Origin: Cyclobacteriaceae bacterium
Lineage (GTDB): Bacteria > Bacteroidota > Bacteroidia > Cytophagales > Cyclobacteriaceae
DNA: 50,499 bases
Reading direction: 5' to 3'
Assembly: GCA_947458585.1 (NCBI GenBank)
Contig: CANGYY010000019.1
Span: forward strand, 1 to 50,499
A program made the translations under genes and the position numbers. Below, one piece after another: positions 34,441 to 42,704 of this stretch (its first letter is position 1; each line of letters begins with the position of its first letter). The notes under the pieces were generated by a model. The model was not told where the DNA came from, did not search any database, and saw only the letters and a program-made list of their open reading frames with translations.

Positions 34441-36153
34441 TTATTCAGTTAATTCTACAAGAGTTTCCTTAATTAGTTTAATCATCCGTTGGTTTGTCTC
34501 TGCATCCTTTACAGCGATCCTAACCGCTCGCTCTCCTATATTTTTCCCCATGTTGCTGACATCTCGTAGGTAAAGATTTTTTTGTCGACACCTCTGAATA
34601 AATTCATTTACTGAAGGTACGTTTGCTGGTAGATAAAAGAGTAAAAAATTGGCTACCCCGTTGATGATTTCGGTAACTCCTAGTTCTTGCAAATCTTGTT
34701 TAAGTTTCTCTCTTAATGTGTGCGTGGTTGCATACTGCCTTTGATAATATTCCTCATCGCTGAAAGCAGCAATTGCGGCTGCTTGTGCAGGTAAACTAAG
34801 GGCCCAAGGAGGAGAATACTGTTTTAAAATTTCAATCAGATGAGGAGAACAACATAAATAGGCTGACCTAACTCCACTTAGGGCATAGACTTTACTCATT
34901 GATTTACAAACAATTACGTTTTCAGTTTTTATGGCAAACTTCTCTAGCGATTCATCTGTTCCTATATACTCCACATAGGTTTCATCCACCCAAACCTTTG
35001 TGGAAAGAGGAACTTGCAGCAGCATGTTTTCCATTTCCTGTTTGGATAGGTGCACTCCAGTTGGGCTATTTGGATTGACCAGAATCACCATGTCGTATCC
35101 TTTCTGTATCTCTAGGAGCAGATCCGTTGTATTGACTACAAAACCCTTTTCACGATAAAGATTAAATCGAGTGATCTTACAGTGAATTACCTTTTCCAAT
35201 ACATGCATGTATTCCCCATAGCAGGGATCAAGTAATAGAACCTTTGAGTTTTGATTTAAAAAGCAGGGTAATGATAAGAATATGAGATCGGAAGATCCAG
35301 CTCCAGGCAAAATTTGCTGTTCGTGAATTCCCCTTGCACTTGCTATCACTTTGACTAGTCCTTCAGCATGAGTTGGAGGAGATGTTTGTAGGAGAAATCT
35401 TAAATTCTCTTGAATGGCTGTTACCACCTTTGGAGATGGAGGAAACCAAGCGTCTAAAACATCGGCATTAATGATTTGTGCGGCCTTGTCCAAGGTTTGC
35501 AAATCTTCACCTATGGCCTTAAAAAATGATCCTCCATGGTAACAGGCAGCAGGACCAAAAAAAAGATAGGGTAGCTGCCAGTCTATTTTATTCTGGATGG
35601 CCTCATAGACGGATCGATTTTTAGCTACGACTTGCTCAAAATCTTCAGTTGAAGCCACCGCTAATTCGTAAGATACTTTGCCGGATACCGTACTCAAATC
35701 CAAGGGCTTTAGCCCTGCTTTTCGGTACATGTTTAGTAAATCTGCACGGCAAATAGCTACTACATGTTTGCCTCCATGTGATTGGACCCAGCGAAATGCA
35801 GCAAACATCAAACTCAGTGCAACATAACTGGATCGATGTTTATTCAGAACACTTAGCAAACGTATTTCATATAAATATTCATCAAATACAAAAGGGATTT
35901 CCGAGCGCGAGAAATACTTTTCAACCGAATATTTTTTAGCATTTGGGGAGGTAATACTTATAAATCCAATAATCTCCTTTCCTTGTTTTGCCACGATGTA
36001 ATTATTTTCCGAATCAAGACTATCCGTAAGTTGTTGAATGGAATTGGTGCTGTGCTGATTGAGTTCCTGCGCATAAATGGAGTGACGAAGCGTGTAGATT
36101 TCTTGTCTATCCTGATTAGAGGCAATCGCTAAAATTATTTGTTGATTTTTCAT
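34441..36153 (-). CDS. GNAT-type acyltransferase fused to a PLP-dependent aminotransferase
   Basis: 570 aa with two catalytic domains. Residues 1-165: GNAT/N-acyl amino acid synthase-like fold (LRHSIYAQEL, YIVAKQGKEIIGFI, YEIRLLSVLNKHR, ALSLMFAAF, NMYRKAGLKPL), close in pattern to autoinducer-synthase/FeeM-like transferases. Residues 190-570: fold-type I aminotransferase of the histidinol-phosphate/CobD group, with GAGSSDLIF (284-292), VNPNSPTG (359-366), D390 (VWVDETY) and Schiff-base Lys421 (CKSMSKVYALSGVRSAY). One polypeptide that can transaminate or decarboxylate an amino acid and acylate an amine suggests synthesis of a small acylated metabolite. It stands alone; product unknown. Confidence 0.92.
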   Translation of the reverse strand: MKNQQIILAIASNQDRQEIYTLRHSIYAQELNQHSTNSIQQLTDSLDSENNYIVAKQGKEIIGFISITSPNAKKYSVEKYFSRSEIPFVFDEYLYEIRLLSVLNKHRSSYVALSLMFAAFRWVQSHGGKHVVAICRADLLNMYRKAGLKPLDLSTVSGKVSYELAVASTEDFEQVVAKNRSVYEAIQNKIDWQLPYLFFGPAACYHGGSFFKAIGEDLQTLDKAAQIINADVLDAWFPPSPKVVTAIQENLRFLLQTSPPTHAEGLVKVIASARGIHEQQILPGAGSSDLIFLSLPCFLNQNSKVLLLDPCYGEYMHVLEKVIHCKITRFNLYREKGFVVNTTDLLLEIQKGYDMVILVNPNSPTGVHLSKQEMENMLLQVPLSTKVWVDETYVEYIGTDESLEKFAIKTENVIVCKSMSKVYALSGVRSAYLCCSPHLIEILKQYSPPWALSLPAQAAAIAAFSDEEYYQRQYATTHTLREKLKQDLQELGVTEIINGVANFLLFYLPANVPSVNEFIQRCRQKNLYLRDVSNMGKNIGERAVRIAVKDAETNQRMIKLIKETLVELTE

Positions 36154-36566
36154 CTCAATGGTTTTTTAAAATCAATTTTTTTAGAAAAATCTCTAATCGT
36201 TTAACTCTTAAGTAACGCAAAAAAAATGGAATCAAAAAGTCGTTTGAATTGTGTTGAAATCCCACTCTCCAGTCTTTGATTTAAATGAGATTCTTAATTC
36301 AAATTAAGGTGCTCAAAAAAGACCTCTCAAAATTCCCTATTCAACGCGTCTTAGTAGATTGGAAACGCAAATAAATTCCAAATTGAATACCAATTCTACA
36401 AAATATTGCAGTCGACTAAGAGGTTTTTCCCAGTGGTGGACTTCTTCAAAGTTTGGATAAAATCGAGATGGGAAATTTCAAAAATCTTGAATACACATGT
36501 GCCACTAAAAGTTATTCAGTTCCTGTAGGCGTACGACTTAAACTAAGTTTTTTCTTCATTTAAATT
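36154..36566. other. 413-base AT-rich gap with no recognised feature
   Basis: Lies between the fusion gene start and the M48 gene stop. No open frame of note, no hairpin with a T-run, and no TAnnTTTG box that I trust for the fusion gene. It could be decayed coding sequence, but I see no residual protein similarity. Confidence 0.5.
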
Positions 36567-37370
36567 CTATTTCGATCCTTTTCCTTGCTCATAGATGGCT
36601 ATCGCTTCTGGCAGCAATGAATTTAGTCGTTCCATACGTTTGGAATGACCTGGGTGTGTAGACAAAAATGTCAAGCCATCATCTTCAGAATCTTCAGCCA
36701 TTCTTCCCCAAAATAAGGGCGCTTCCCTTGGATCGTAACCTGCCTTTGCCATAAAAATCAAACCCATTCGATCGGCTTCTAGCTCATGTTTTCTAGAAAA
36801 ACTAAGTATTTTGAGTTCAGAGGCTAATCCGATAGAAAGGAGTAACATTTCTTGGGTAAGCGTAGGGTCTTGGCCCATTGCTAGGTCAATACTGCCTACA
36901 CCGAGTTCCAGTAGGATTTGTTGTGACATTCTTTCTCCTGCATGATTGGCTACTGCATGCGCCAACTCATGCCCCATAATTACCGCGATGCCCGTTTCAT
37001 CTCTGGTAAAGGGTAAAATTCCAGTATAAAACGCTACTTTTCCTCCTGGCATACACCAAGCATTTACTTCCTCATCTTCAAGTAAATTAAACTCCCACTC
37101 AAGTTCGTTAACTAAAGAATCATAGCCTTGCTCTTTTAAATACAACTCTACTGCTTCTGCCATTTTATTGCCTACTTTCACTATTTCTTGACCTTCTTTG
37201 GTAGATGTCAATACCTTACTTTCCTTCAAAGATTCTTTGTATTCATCTTTTACCAAAGGCATCAAATCTTGTGTGGTAAATATGGCTAGTTGATTTCTTC
37301 CAGTTAAAGGAACTATGGAACAAGACGCATACAAAAATGCGGTCAAAATAAATAGAATTGATTTTTTCAT
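36567..37370 (-). CDS. M48 family metalloprotease lipoprotein (BepA/Oma1-like)
   Basis: 267 aa. Lipoprotein leader ending YASC (Cys17), so anchored and facing the periplasm. Zinc motif HELAH at 134-138 (MGHELAHAVANHAGERMS); the third ligand is in KHELEADRMG at 194-202 (E196/E198 region). GGKVAFYTGIL and the terminal STHPGHSKRMERL are hallmark blocks of the BepA/LoiP/YcaL group, which degrades or matures misassembled outer-membrane proteins. No C-terminal TPR repeats follow, so it is the short LoiP-like form. Monocistronic. Confidence 0.94.
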   Translation of the reverse strand: MKKSILFILTAFLYASCSIVPLTGRNQLAIFTTQDLMPLVKDEYKESLKESKVLTSTKEGQEIVKVGNKMAEAVELYLKEQGYDSLVNELEWEFNLLEDEEVNAWCMPGGKVAFYTGILPFTRDETGIAVIMGHELAHAVANHAGERMSQQILLELGVGSIDLAMGQDPTLTQEMLLLSIGLASELKILSFSRKHELEADRMGLIFMAKAGYDPREAPLFWGRMAEDSEDDGLTFLSTHPGHSKRMERLNSLLPEAIAIYEQGKGSK

Positions 37371-37467
37371 AGAATAGTCTCATTTTAACTCACATGAATC
37401 ATTACAAACTAACTGAAAAACAGTAGTTTCTCAACCGATTTATTGAGTGGGAAATAGCAAGCTGATA

Positions 37468-37513
37468 AAAAAAACGCCCAATAAATTCTCAATCAAAAAT
37501 TTATTGGGCGTTT
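37468..37513 (-). terminator. Terminator of the small secreted protein gene
   Basis: 15-bp perfect stem AAACGCCCAATAAAT (37472-37486) / ATTTATTGGGCGTTT (37499-37513), followed on the minus strand by a T-run; 13 bases after the stop at 37526. Confidence 0.9.
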
Positions 37514-37525
37514 ATGAAGGAGGAT

Positions 37526-37897
37526 TTATTCTACTTTGAAGGCATATGTTCCATCTTCGTCGATGTAAAGCGTTAAGACTCTAACCTCACATAAGTCAAT
37601 TTCATTGATGTAGATGTAATCCTTTTCTGAAGCGTCGTGGGTCAGCCTAAGATCCCAGATGCAGAGGGTCTCATCACCAACATAATCGAATGTGATGTCT
37701 ATGACAGCCCCATCTTTTACGATATCTTCAGGAAGGATGTCTTCACCCCAATCTTGCGTGGTGGTTTCTGTCAAATACACGGCATAAAAATCTTCGCCAG
37801 TGTTATTTACCAATTTAAAATCTAATACAGTCTGCGCCTGCGTCCAGGTAGTAGCCGCAAAAACTAGGGCGACAAGAAGTAAGATGTGTTTTTTCAT
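37526..37897 (-). CDS. Small secreted acidic protein, unknown
   Basis: 123 aa. Signal peptide (1-21, TQAQ). Mature part about 100 residues, acidic, beta-strand pattern (LDFKLVNNTGEDFYAVYL, DWGEDIL, CIWDLRLTHD, YIYINEIDLCEV) with two Cys (about 79 and 103) that could pair. Small secreted proteins with a 'VNxTGxxFxxVY...WGxDxL' pattern are common in Bacteroidota; no function is known to me. A strong terminator follows. Confidence 0.8.
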   Translation of the reverse strand: MKKHILLLVALVFAATTWTQAQTVLDFKLVNNTGEDFYAVYLTETTTQDWGEDILPEDIVKDGAVIDITFDYVGDETLCIWDLRLTHDASEKDYIYINEIDLCEVRVLTLYIDEDGTYAFKVE

Positions 37898-38176
37898 GTT
37901 GTTCTAATGTTTGAAGGGGTGGAATTATTTTAAAAACTTATGTTATTTATTAATACATTTAAATTTAATCTTTAATTCTTTAAATCAAAGTTGAACATTA
38001 ATATTATTTTTTAAATGAGTATTTAAACCAATTACTATTCTTTTTGGAACTTCAATAAATGGTTAAGGGTTTATTGAATTCCCGATTTGGTAATTTTTGA
38101 AAAAAAATCCGAATTTGGGGTTCTAATAAGAATAATTCAGTTCGGAATTTCGGAGACCTATATGGGGATTAAAAAT
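37898..38176. other. Very AT-rich gap before tRNA-Pro
   Basis: No gene; long A/T stretches (TTATTTATTAATACATTTA and similar) and TTGAATTCC/GGAATTTC-like short inverted pieces around 38075-38155. It must contain the promoter of the small secreted protein gene, but I find no TAnnTTTG match near it. Confidence 0.5.
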
Positions 38177-38203
38177 AAAACCAACACCTAAAGTGTTGGT
38201 TTT
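38177..38203 (-). terminator. Terminator of tRNA-Pro
   Basis: AAAACCAACAC / GTGTTGGTTTT stem with CTAAA loop, T-rich on the minus strand, 6 bases past the tRNA 3' end. Confidence 0.85.
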
Positions 38204-38208
38204 TATTG

Positions 38209-38282
38209 TCGGGGTGACAGGATTTGAACCTGCGACCACACGCCCCCCAGACGTGTACGCTACCGGACTGCGCCACACCCCG
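38209..38282 (-). tRNA. tRNA-Pro (anticodon GGG)
   Basis: 74 nt on the minus strand. Acceptor CGGGGTG pairs with CACCCCG, D-stem GCGC, anticodon stem CACGT/GCGTG with loop CTGGGGG (anticodon GGG), T-arm GGTTCAAATCC. CCA is not encoded. The 5' end with C rather than G is the usual hallmark of bacterial tRNA-Pro. Confidence 0.96.
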
Positions 38283-38293
38283 ATTCAGGGAGG

Positions 38294-38301
38294 CAAATTT
38301 A
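38294..38301 (-). promoter_or_regulatory. -7 promoter box of tRNA-Pro
   Basis: Minus-strand TAAATTTG matches TAnnTTTG exactly and lies 11 bases from the mature tRNA 5' end, the right distance for a short leader. Confidence 0.6.
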
Positions 38302-38474
38302 GTACTTTCTTGAATTTTTTCCAGTCTCGCTTTAAGAATCCTAGATTTCTATCAATAGGAGATTCATTTCCAAGGATTCTAAAAAAGGTTAAAGCTAAAA
38401 ACAGAATTTTTCAATTCGGGAATCCCAACTTTTCACCTTCCTAAAAAAATCAAAAAAAGGGGATGAAATTGAAC

Positions 38475-38504
38475 TTGGCAAGAAGGGTATAAATCGTATC
38501 TTTG
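38475..38504 (+). promoter_or_regulatory. Promoter of hppA
   Basis: TTG (38475-38477), 19-base spacer, TATCTTTG (38497-38504): full match to the Bacteroidota consensus. ATG follows 40 bases later. Confidence 0.82.
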
Positions 38505-38544
38505 CGAATTATTTAGAAAATCTAACACTGAATCCGACTAGTTT

Positions 38545-40761
38545 ATGGAAAAAGCGCTGATTTATTTAGTCCCTGCGCTGGGACTGGTAGGCCTACTCAT
38601 CATGGCAATAAAGTCTGCCTGGGTGACCAAGCAGCCCACAGGGGACAAAAACATGGTGGAACTCTCCGGCTACATTGCCGATGGTGCCATGGCATTTTTG
38701 AAAGCAGAATGGAAGGTTCTTTCCTACTTTGCTGTAATCGCAGGTATTGTCTTGGCTTGGTCCGGGACTTTGGTACCTACCTCTAGCCCAATTATCGCCG
38801 TATCGTTCCTGATTGGAGCATTTTTCTCTGCGTTTGCAGGATACATCGGCATGAAGATCGCTACCAAAGCCAACGTGCGTACTACGCAGGCCGCTCGTAC
38901 CAGCTTGAAGCATGCCCTAAAAGTATCCTTCACCGGAGGATCTGTCATGGGTCTTGGGGTAGCAGGTTTAGCAGTTTTAGGCTTAGGCTCCCTTTTCATC
39001 GTATTTTACCAACTCTATGTCGCATCTGTAGGTGCAGATGTGAATGGAATTCAAATGGAAAAAGCATTGGAGGTTCTTGCGGGCTTCTCTTTAGGTGCTG
39101 AATCCATTGCACTTTTTGCCCGTGTGGGTGGTGGTATTTACACCAAAGCAGCCGACGTAGGAGCGGACTTAGTGGGTAAGGTAGAAGCAGGTATCCCTGA
39201 GGATGACGTGCGTAACCCAGCCACTATCGCGGACAACGTGGGGGACAACGTAGGGGACGTAGCCGGTATGGGTGCAGATCTCTTCGGTTCTTATGTGGCG
39301 ACTATCTTGGCTACCATGGTATTGGGTCGTGAAATCGTATCTGAAGACAATTTTGGTGGCATCGCTCCAATCCTATTGCCGATGGTATTGGCAGGTCTAG
39401 GCATCATTTTCTCCATTATGGGGATGGCCTTTGTTACCATCAAGGATGATAAGGGCGACGTGCAGAAAGCCTTGAACATGGGCAACTGGTCTTCCATCGT
39501 GTTTACCGGTATTGCTTCCTTCTTTATCGTGAAGTACATGCTTCCTGAGACACTTTCCATCCGTGGCTATGAATTCACCAACATGGATGTGTTCTATGCA
39601 ATCATCTTAGGTCTCGTAGTAGGTACCTTGATGTCCATCATCACCGAATACTACACAGCCATGGGCAAGCGCCCAGTGCTTTCCATCATCAAGCAGTCAG
39701 CCACAGGACACGCAACCAATATCATTGGTGGTCTTGCAGTAGGTATGGAGTCTACGGTATTGCCTATCCTGGTCTTGGCAGGTGGTATCTATGGAGCCTA
39801 TGAGTTTGCCGGTTTGTACGGTGTAGCAATCGCTGCTGCAGGTATGATGGCTACTACAGCGATGCAGTTGGCAATTGATGCCTTCGGACCTATTGCGGAC
39901 AACGCCGGCGGTATTGCCGAGATGAGCCAGCTTCCAGAGGAAGTTCGTGGCCGTACCGACATTTTGGATGCGGTAGGTAACACCACTGCAGCTACTGGTA
40001 AGGGTTTTGCCATCGCTTCTGCAGCATTGACTTCACTTGCGTTATTTGCGGCCTTTGTGGGTATCGCAGGCATTGATGCGATTGACATTTATAAAGCTGA
40101 CGTACTCGCTGGCTTGTTTGTGGGCGGCATGATTCCATTTATTTTCTCCTCCCTAGCCATTGCTGCGGTAGGTAGAGCGGCCATGGACATGGTTAACGAG
40201 GTTAGAAGACAGTTTAGAGAGATCCCAGGCATCATGGAGTACAAGGCCAAGCCAGAGTACGAAAAATGCGTAGAGATCTCTACCAAAGCTTCTATCCGTG
40301 AGATGATTGCTCCTGGAGCCATTGCCTTGATTTCCCCAATTCTAGTAGGCTTTGCCTTCGGTCCTGAAGTATTGGGCGGTATGCTGGCTGGGGTAACTGT
40401 TTCTGGGGTATTGATGGGTATGTTCCAGTCCAACGCCGGTGGCGCTTGGGACAATGCCAAGAAATCCTTTGAAAAAGGAGTAGAAATCAACGGCGAGATC
40501 TACTACAAGAAATCTGAGCCACACAAGGCTTCTGTTACGGGGGATACCGTAGGGGATCCATTCAAAGATACTTCTGGTCCTTCCATGAACATTTTGATCA
40601 AGTTGATGTCTATCGTAGCGCTAGTAATTGCGCCACACATCGCTGAAAAGCCACACGGTGCTGCTGAAGCAGAGGTGGTCAACAAAGAGGTGGAGAAGGA
40701 AATCAAAATGGTAGATGACAAGAAAGTAGAAACCGAGACGGTTAACATTACCAAGCAATAA
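38545..40761 (+). CDS. hppA: K+-dependent membrane pyrophosphatase, probable H+ pump
   Basis: 738 aa, about 16 membrane helices. Hydrolyses pyrophosphate and pumps ions across the inner membrane. The PPi/Mg site is intact: [21 protein letters not shown] (start at 201), then [34 protein letters not shown] (478-487) carries Ala482 and Gly485 where K+-independent enzymes have Lys and Thr, so K+ dependence is predicted. The usual gate Glu of helix 6 (GADLFES) is Gly248 here, while Glu186 appears in helix 5 (SLGAESIAL); I recall this shift from a flavobacterial-type H+-PPase lineage. A charged C-terminal tail of about 35 residues (HGAAEAEVV...VNITKQ) is unusual. Confidence 0.95.
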   Translation: MEKALIYLVPALGLVGLLIMAIKSAWVTKQPTGDKNMVELSGYIADGAMAFLKAEWKVLSYFAVIAGIVLAWSGTLVPTSSPIIAVSFLIGAFFSAFAGYIGMKIATKANVRTTQAARTSLKHALKVSFTGGSVMGLGVAGLAVLGLGSLFIVFYQLYVASVGADVNGIQMEKALEVLAGFSLGAESIALFARVGGGIYTKAADVGADLVGKVEAGIPEDDVRNPATIADNVGDNVGDVAGMGADLFGSYVATILATMVLGREIVSEDNFGGIAPILLPMVLAGLGIIFSIMGMAFVTIKDDKGDVQKALNMGNWSSIVFTGIASFFIVKYMLPETLSIRGYEFTNMDVFYAIILGLVVGTLMSIITEYYTAMGKRPVLSIIKQSATGHATNIIGGLAVGMESTVLPILVLAGGIYGAYEFAGLYGVAIAAAGMMATTAMQLAIDAFGPIADNAGGIAEMSQLPEEVRGRTDILDAVGNTTAATGKGFAIASAALTSLALFAAFVGIAGIDAIDIYKADVLAGLFVGGMIPFIFSSLAIAAVGRAAMDMVNEVRRQFREIPGIMEYKAKPEYEKCVEISTKASIREMIAPGAIALISPILVGFAFGPEVLGGMLAGVTVSGVLMGMFQSNAGGAWDNAKKSFEKGVEINGEIYYKKSEPHKASVTGDTVGDPFKDTSGPSMNILIKLMSIVALVIAPHIAEKPHGAAEAEVVNKEVEKEIKMVDDKKVETETVNITKQ

Positions 40762-40781
40762 ATAAGTCAACCAATCATTTT

Positions 40782-40815
40782 AAAAAGACTCTCCCGAAAA
40801 GGAGAGTCTTTTTTT
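40782..40815 (+). terminator. Terminator of hppA
   Basis: AAAAAGACTCTCC / GGAGAGTCTTTTTTT stem with CGAAAA loop and a long T-run, 20 bases after the hppA stop. Confidence 0.93.
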
Positions 40816-40843
40816 GTGGTTTTTTTTAAAATCCCCCTTGCCC

Positions 40844-40886
40844 AATAAAAGAATCCCCCTAACCCCCTTTCAAGGGGGAATCGCAT
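40844..40886 (+). repeat. Palindromic repeat R1
   Basis: 43 bases: AATAAAAGAATCCCCCTAAC, then CCCCCTT-TC-AAGGGGG (40863-40878), then AATCGCATC. Matches R3 (41506-41550) with a single inserted base pair of differences in the loop and one substitution near the end. Contains a 7-bp hairpin with a 2-base loop. Confidence 0.85.
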
Positions 40887-40982
40887 CTTCGGTAATTCAA
40901 AAATTTATTTAGATAAAGGTGAACTTTGGAATTCAATCCTTAAAAAAATGAATTTCTTCATCTATACCTGAGAAGCAGCAGA

Positions 40983-41019
40983 GCTAACTCCCCCTTACAA
41001 GGGGGTAGGGGGGATTTGT
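40983..41019 (-). repeat. Palindromic repeat R2 (inverted copy)
   Basis: CTAACT, hairpin CCCCCTT-AC-AAGGGGG (40990-41005), then TAGGGGGGATTTG. Read on the minus strand it starts AATCCCCCCTACCCCCTTG, the same word as R1. R4 is its near-identical direct copy. Confidence 0.8.
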
Positions 41020-41108
41020 TATGTAGAATTGCGGGGGGATTGGTTGAAAAGACCAAGATTTTCTATTAACTTAATTATTGTCTTCTTTCTACTTTTTAAT
41101 CTGCTCCC

Positions 41109-41507
41109 ATGCATTTCATCCCCTACAATAGAACTCTCAGGGAATTCTCAAGAGACCTTCGAAGTCATTCCACGCTATCAGAAATTTTGCTTTGGCAAAA
41201 ACTTAGAGCCAGTCAATTCCGGGGCTACGCTTTCAATAGGCAAAAGCCGCTCGGGAATTACATAGTTGACTTTTATTGTAGGAAAACCAATCTAGTCATT
41301 GAAATTGATGGGGGATCCCATGACAACGAAGAGGCCGTAGTTGAAGATGGAAAGCGTCAACAAATATTAGAAGAATGGGGAGTTTCCTTTCTTAGATTTT
41401 CAGACTGGGAAGTAAAGAATGCGATGTACTTTGTTCTTGGCGAGATAGGCTATTTTTTGGATGATTTTGAGAAAAGGAATGGATTGGAGCAGACTGGGTT
41501 TGTTTAA
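41109..41507 (+). CDS. DUF559 domain protein (restriction-endonuclease-like fold)
   Basis: 132 aa, essentially one DUF559 domain of the Vsr/PD-(D/E)xK-like superfamily: IPYNRTLREFSRDLRSHSTLSEILLWQKLR, FNRQKPLGNYIVDFYC (active-site Asp), LVIEIDGGSHD (the ExD core), and FLRFSDWEVKNAM. The protein appears intact. DUF559 genes are scattered singly in many genomes and their function is unknown. Here its stop codon lies within the first bases of repeat R3 and its promoter region holds R1 and R2, so gene and repeats look like one unit. The short frame at 41029-41265 in another reading frame is not a gene. Confidence 0.9.
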   Translation: MHFIPYNRTLREFSRDLRSHSTLSEILLWQKLRASQFRGYAFNRQKPLGNYIVDFYCRKTNLVIEIDGGSHDNEEAVVEDGKRQQILEEWGVSFLRFSDWEVKNAMYFVLGEIGYFLDDFEKRNGLEQTGFV

Positions 41508-41550
41508 TAAAAGAATCCCCCTAACCCCCTTGTCAAGGGGGAATCACATC
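41506..41550 (+). repeat. Palindromic repeat R3
   Basis: 45 bases starting at the DUF559 stop codon: AATAAAAGAATCCCCCTAAC, hairpin CCCCCTTG-T-CAAGGGGG (41525-41541), AATCACATC. Direct copy of R1, 662 bases downstream of it. Confidence 0.85.
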
Positions 41551-41623
41551 CTGGAGCTCTTTGAACATGAATTAAGGAATAAAATTCTTGAGGTATAAAT
41601 ATCAGGTAGAAGGCGTATTTGGG

Positions 41624-41660
41624 CAACTCCCCCTTACAAGGGGGCTGGGTGGATTTTTAA
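41624..41660 (-). repeat. Palindromic repeat R4 (inverted copy)
   Basis: CAACT, hairpin CCCCCTT-AC-AAGGGGG (41629-41644), then CTGGGTGGATTTTTA. Direct copy of R2; forms with R3 an inverted pair about 75 bases apart, paralleling the R1/R2 pair. Confidence 0.8.
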
Positions 41661-41702
41661 AAAGATAAAGTAGAATTCCCATTCCCTGTGTAACTTCACC
41701 CC

Positions 41703-42677
41703 ATGCGTTGGTCGATTGATTTTCCCATTCCTGCTTCCCCTTTTCCCATTACCCATGCCTCCAAGGTGGTGAGCCTGGGTTCTTGCTTTGCACAAACCAT
41801 CGGCAGCAAGATGCAAGCAGCAAAATTTGAGGTATTGGTCAATCCCTTTGGAACGCTTTTTCATCCGCTCAACTTGGCCGATCTCCTCAGTCAAGCCATT
41901 CCTGCTGCTCAAATGAACTTAGCGGGAGTAGTGGAGCGCGAAGGGGTTTTTGTGCATTATGGTGCCCATTCTGACGTGAAAGGGGGGACTCTGGCCGAAT
42001 TGGAAGAAAATTACACCCAACAAATGCTCGCCTTACATCATTCCCTGAAAGAGGCAACCCACCTGGTACTTACCCTAGGCACGGCTTGGATCTACCAGCA
42101 CAAGGAATTTGGTCGAGTGGCCAATTGCCATAAACAACCAGCAGCCTTCTTTGAAAAGAAGCTTTCCTCTCTAGAGGAATTGGAAAAGGGGCTAAGACCG
42201 GTCTTAAGGTTGCTGACTCAGCTCCACCCTAATCTAAAAATTATCCTGACCCTCAGCCCTGTTCGCCATACCAAAGAAGGAATCTCTGAAAACCAGTTGA
42301 GCAAAAGCCTGCTACGCGTGCTCTGTGCCCAGCTGGAGCAACAGCTAGAGGCGGTCACTTACTTCCCTGCTTACGAAATCCTAGTGGATGAACTTCGCGA
42401 TTACCGCTTTTACAAATCGGACCTGGTGCATCCCTCAGAGGAAACGGAAAACTACATCTGGGAAAAATGGCAGCAGTTTAGTTTCAGCCCAGAAACCAAG
42501 CAAAAGGTAGCCGAAATTCAAAAAATACAGCTCGAACTGGCACACCGTTCCTTCAATCCCGATTCTGAAGCGCACCGAAAGTTTCTCCATAATTTGCTAG
42601 GCAAACTCGAACGAATGCAGGGAGAAGTTGATTTTTCTGAAGAAATCCAAGACGTAAAATCCAGACTGCAGCGCTAA
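41703..42677 (+). CDS. GSCFA domain protein
   Basis: 324 aa, soluble, no signal peptide. The name-giving motif GSCFA is at 26-30 (VVSLGSCFAQTIG), followed by NPFGTLFHPLN and the THLVLTLGTAWIY block; ILTLSPVRHTKEG and YFPAYEILVDELRDYRFY complete the fold. The family (PF08885) is restricted mostly to Bacteroidota and Proteobacteria and resembles SGNH hydrolases, so Ser27 may be nucleophilic, but no activity is known. The DUF255 gene follows 27 bases later, priA after that: a likely operon. Confidence 0.93.
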   Translation: MRWSIDFPIPASPFPITHASKVVSLGSCFAQTIGSKMQAAKFEVLVNPFGTLFHPLNLADLLSQAIPAAQMNLAGVVEREGVFVHYGAHSDVKGGTLAELEENYTQQMLALHHSLKEATHLVLTLGTAWIYQHKEFGRVANCHKQPAAFFEKKLSSLEELEKGLRPVLRLLTQLHPNLKIILTLSPVRHTKEGISENQLSKSLLRVLCAQLEQQLEAVTYFPAYEILVDELRDYRFYKSDLVHPSEETENYIWEKWQQFSFSPETKQKVAEIQKIQLELAHRSFNPDSEAHRKFLHNLLGKLERMQGEVDFSEEIQDVKSRLQR

Positions 42678-42704
42678 GCGCTCTGGGTACAACCTATAGT
42701 TTCC

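Larger units (their letters stand above)
40825..41664 (+). mobile_element. Candidate DUF559-palindrome element (undescribed type)
   Basis: A DUF559 gene (41109-41507) is framed by two pairs of C/G-rich palindromes: R1/R2 on the left and R3/R4 on the right. R1 and R3 are near-identical direct copies, R2 and R4 likewise, and R2/R4 are inverted versions of R1/R3. The outermost bases look like short inverted ends (TTTAAAATCCCCC on the left; the right end read backwards gives TTTTTAAAAATCCACCC). No target-site duplication was confirmed and no transposase of a known class is present, so mobility is inferred. Confidence 0.4.

Noticed and set aside
38193-38444. 83-codon plus-strand frame over the tRNA-Pro region
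   Set aside because: It overlaps the tRNA and its terminator; its translated text is the reverse complement of the tRNA gene and not a protein.
40863-40878. R1 hairpin as a terminator for hppA
   Set aside because: hppA already has a perfect T-tailed terminator at 40782-40815, and the hairpin lacks a T-run and recurs in direct and inverted copies around the DUF559 gene.
41029-41265. Plus-strand frame overlapping DUF559
   Set aside because: Shadow of the DUF559 gene in another frame; the 41109-41507 product matches the family in full length.
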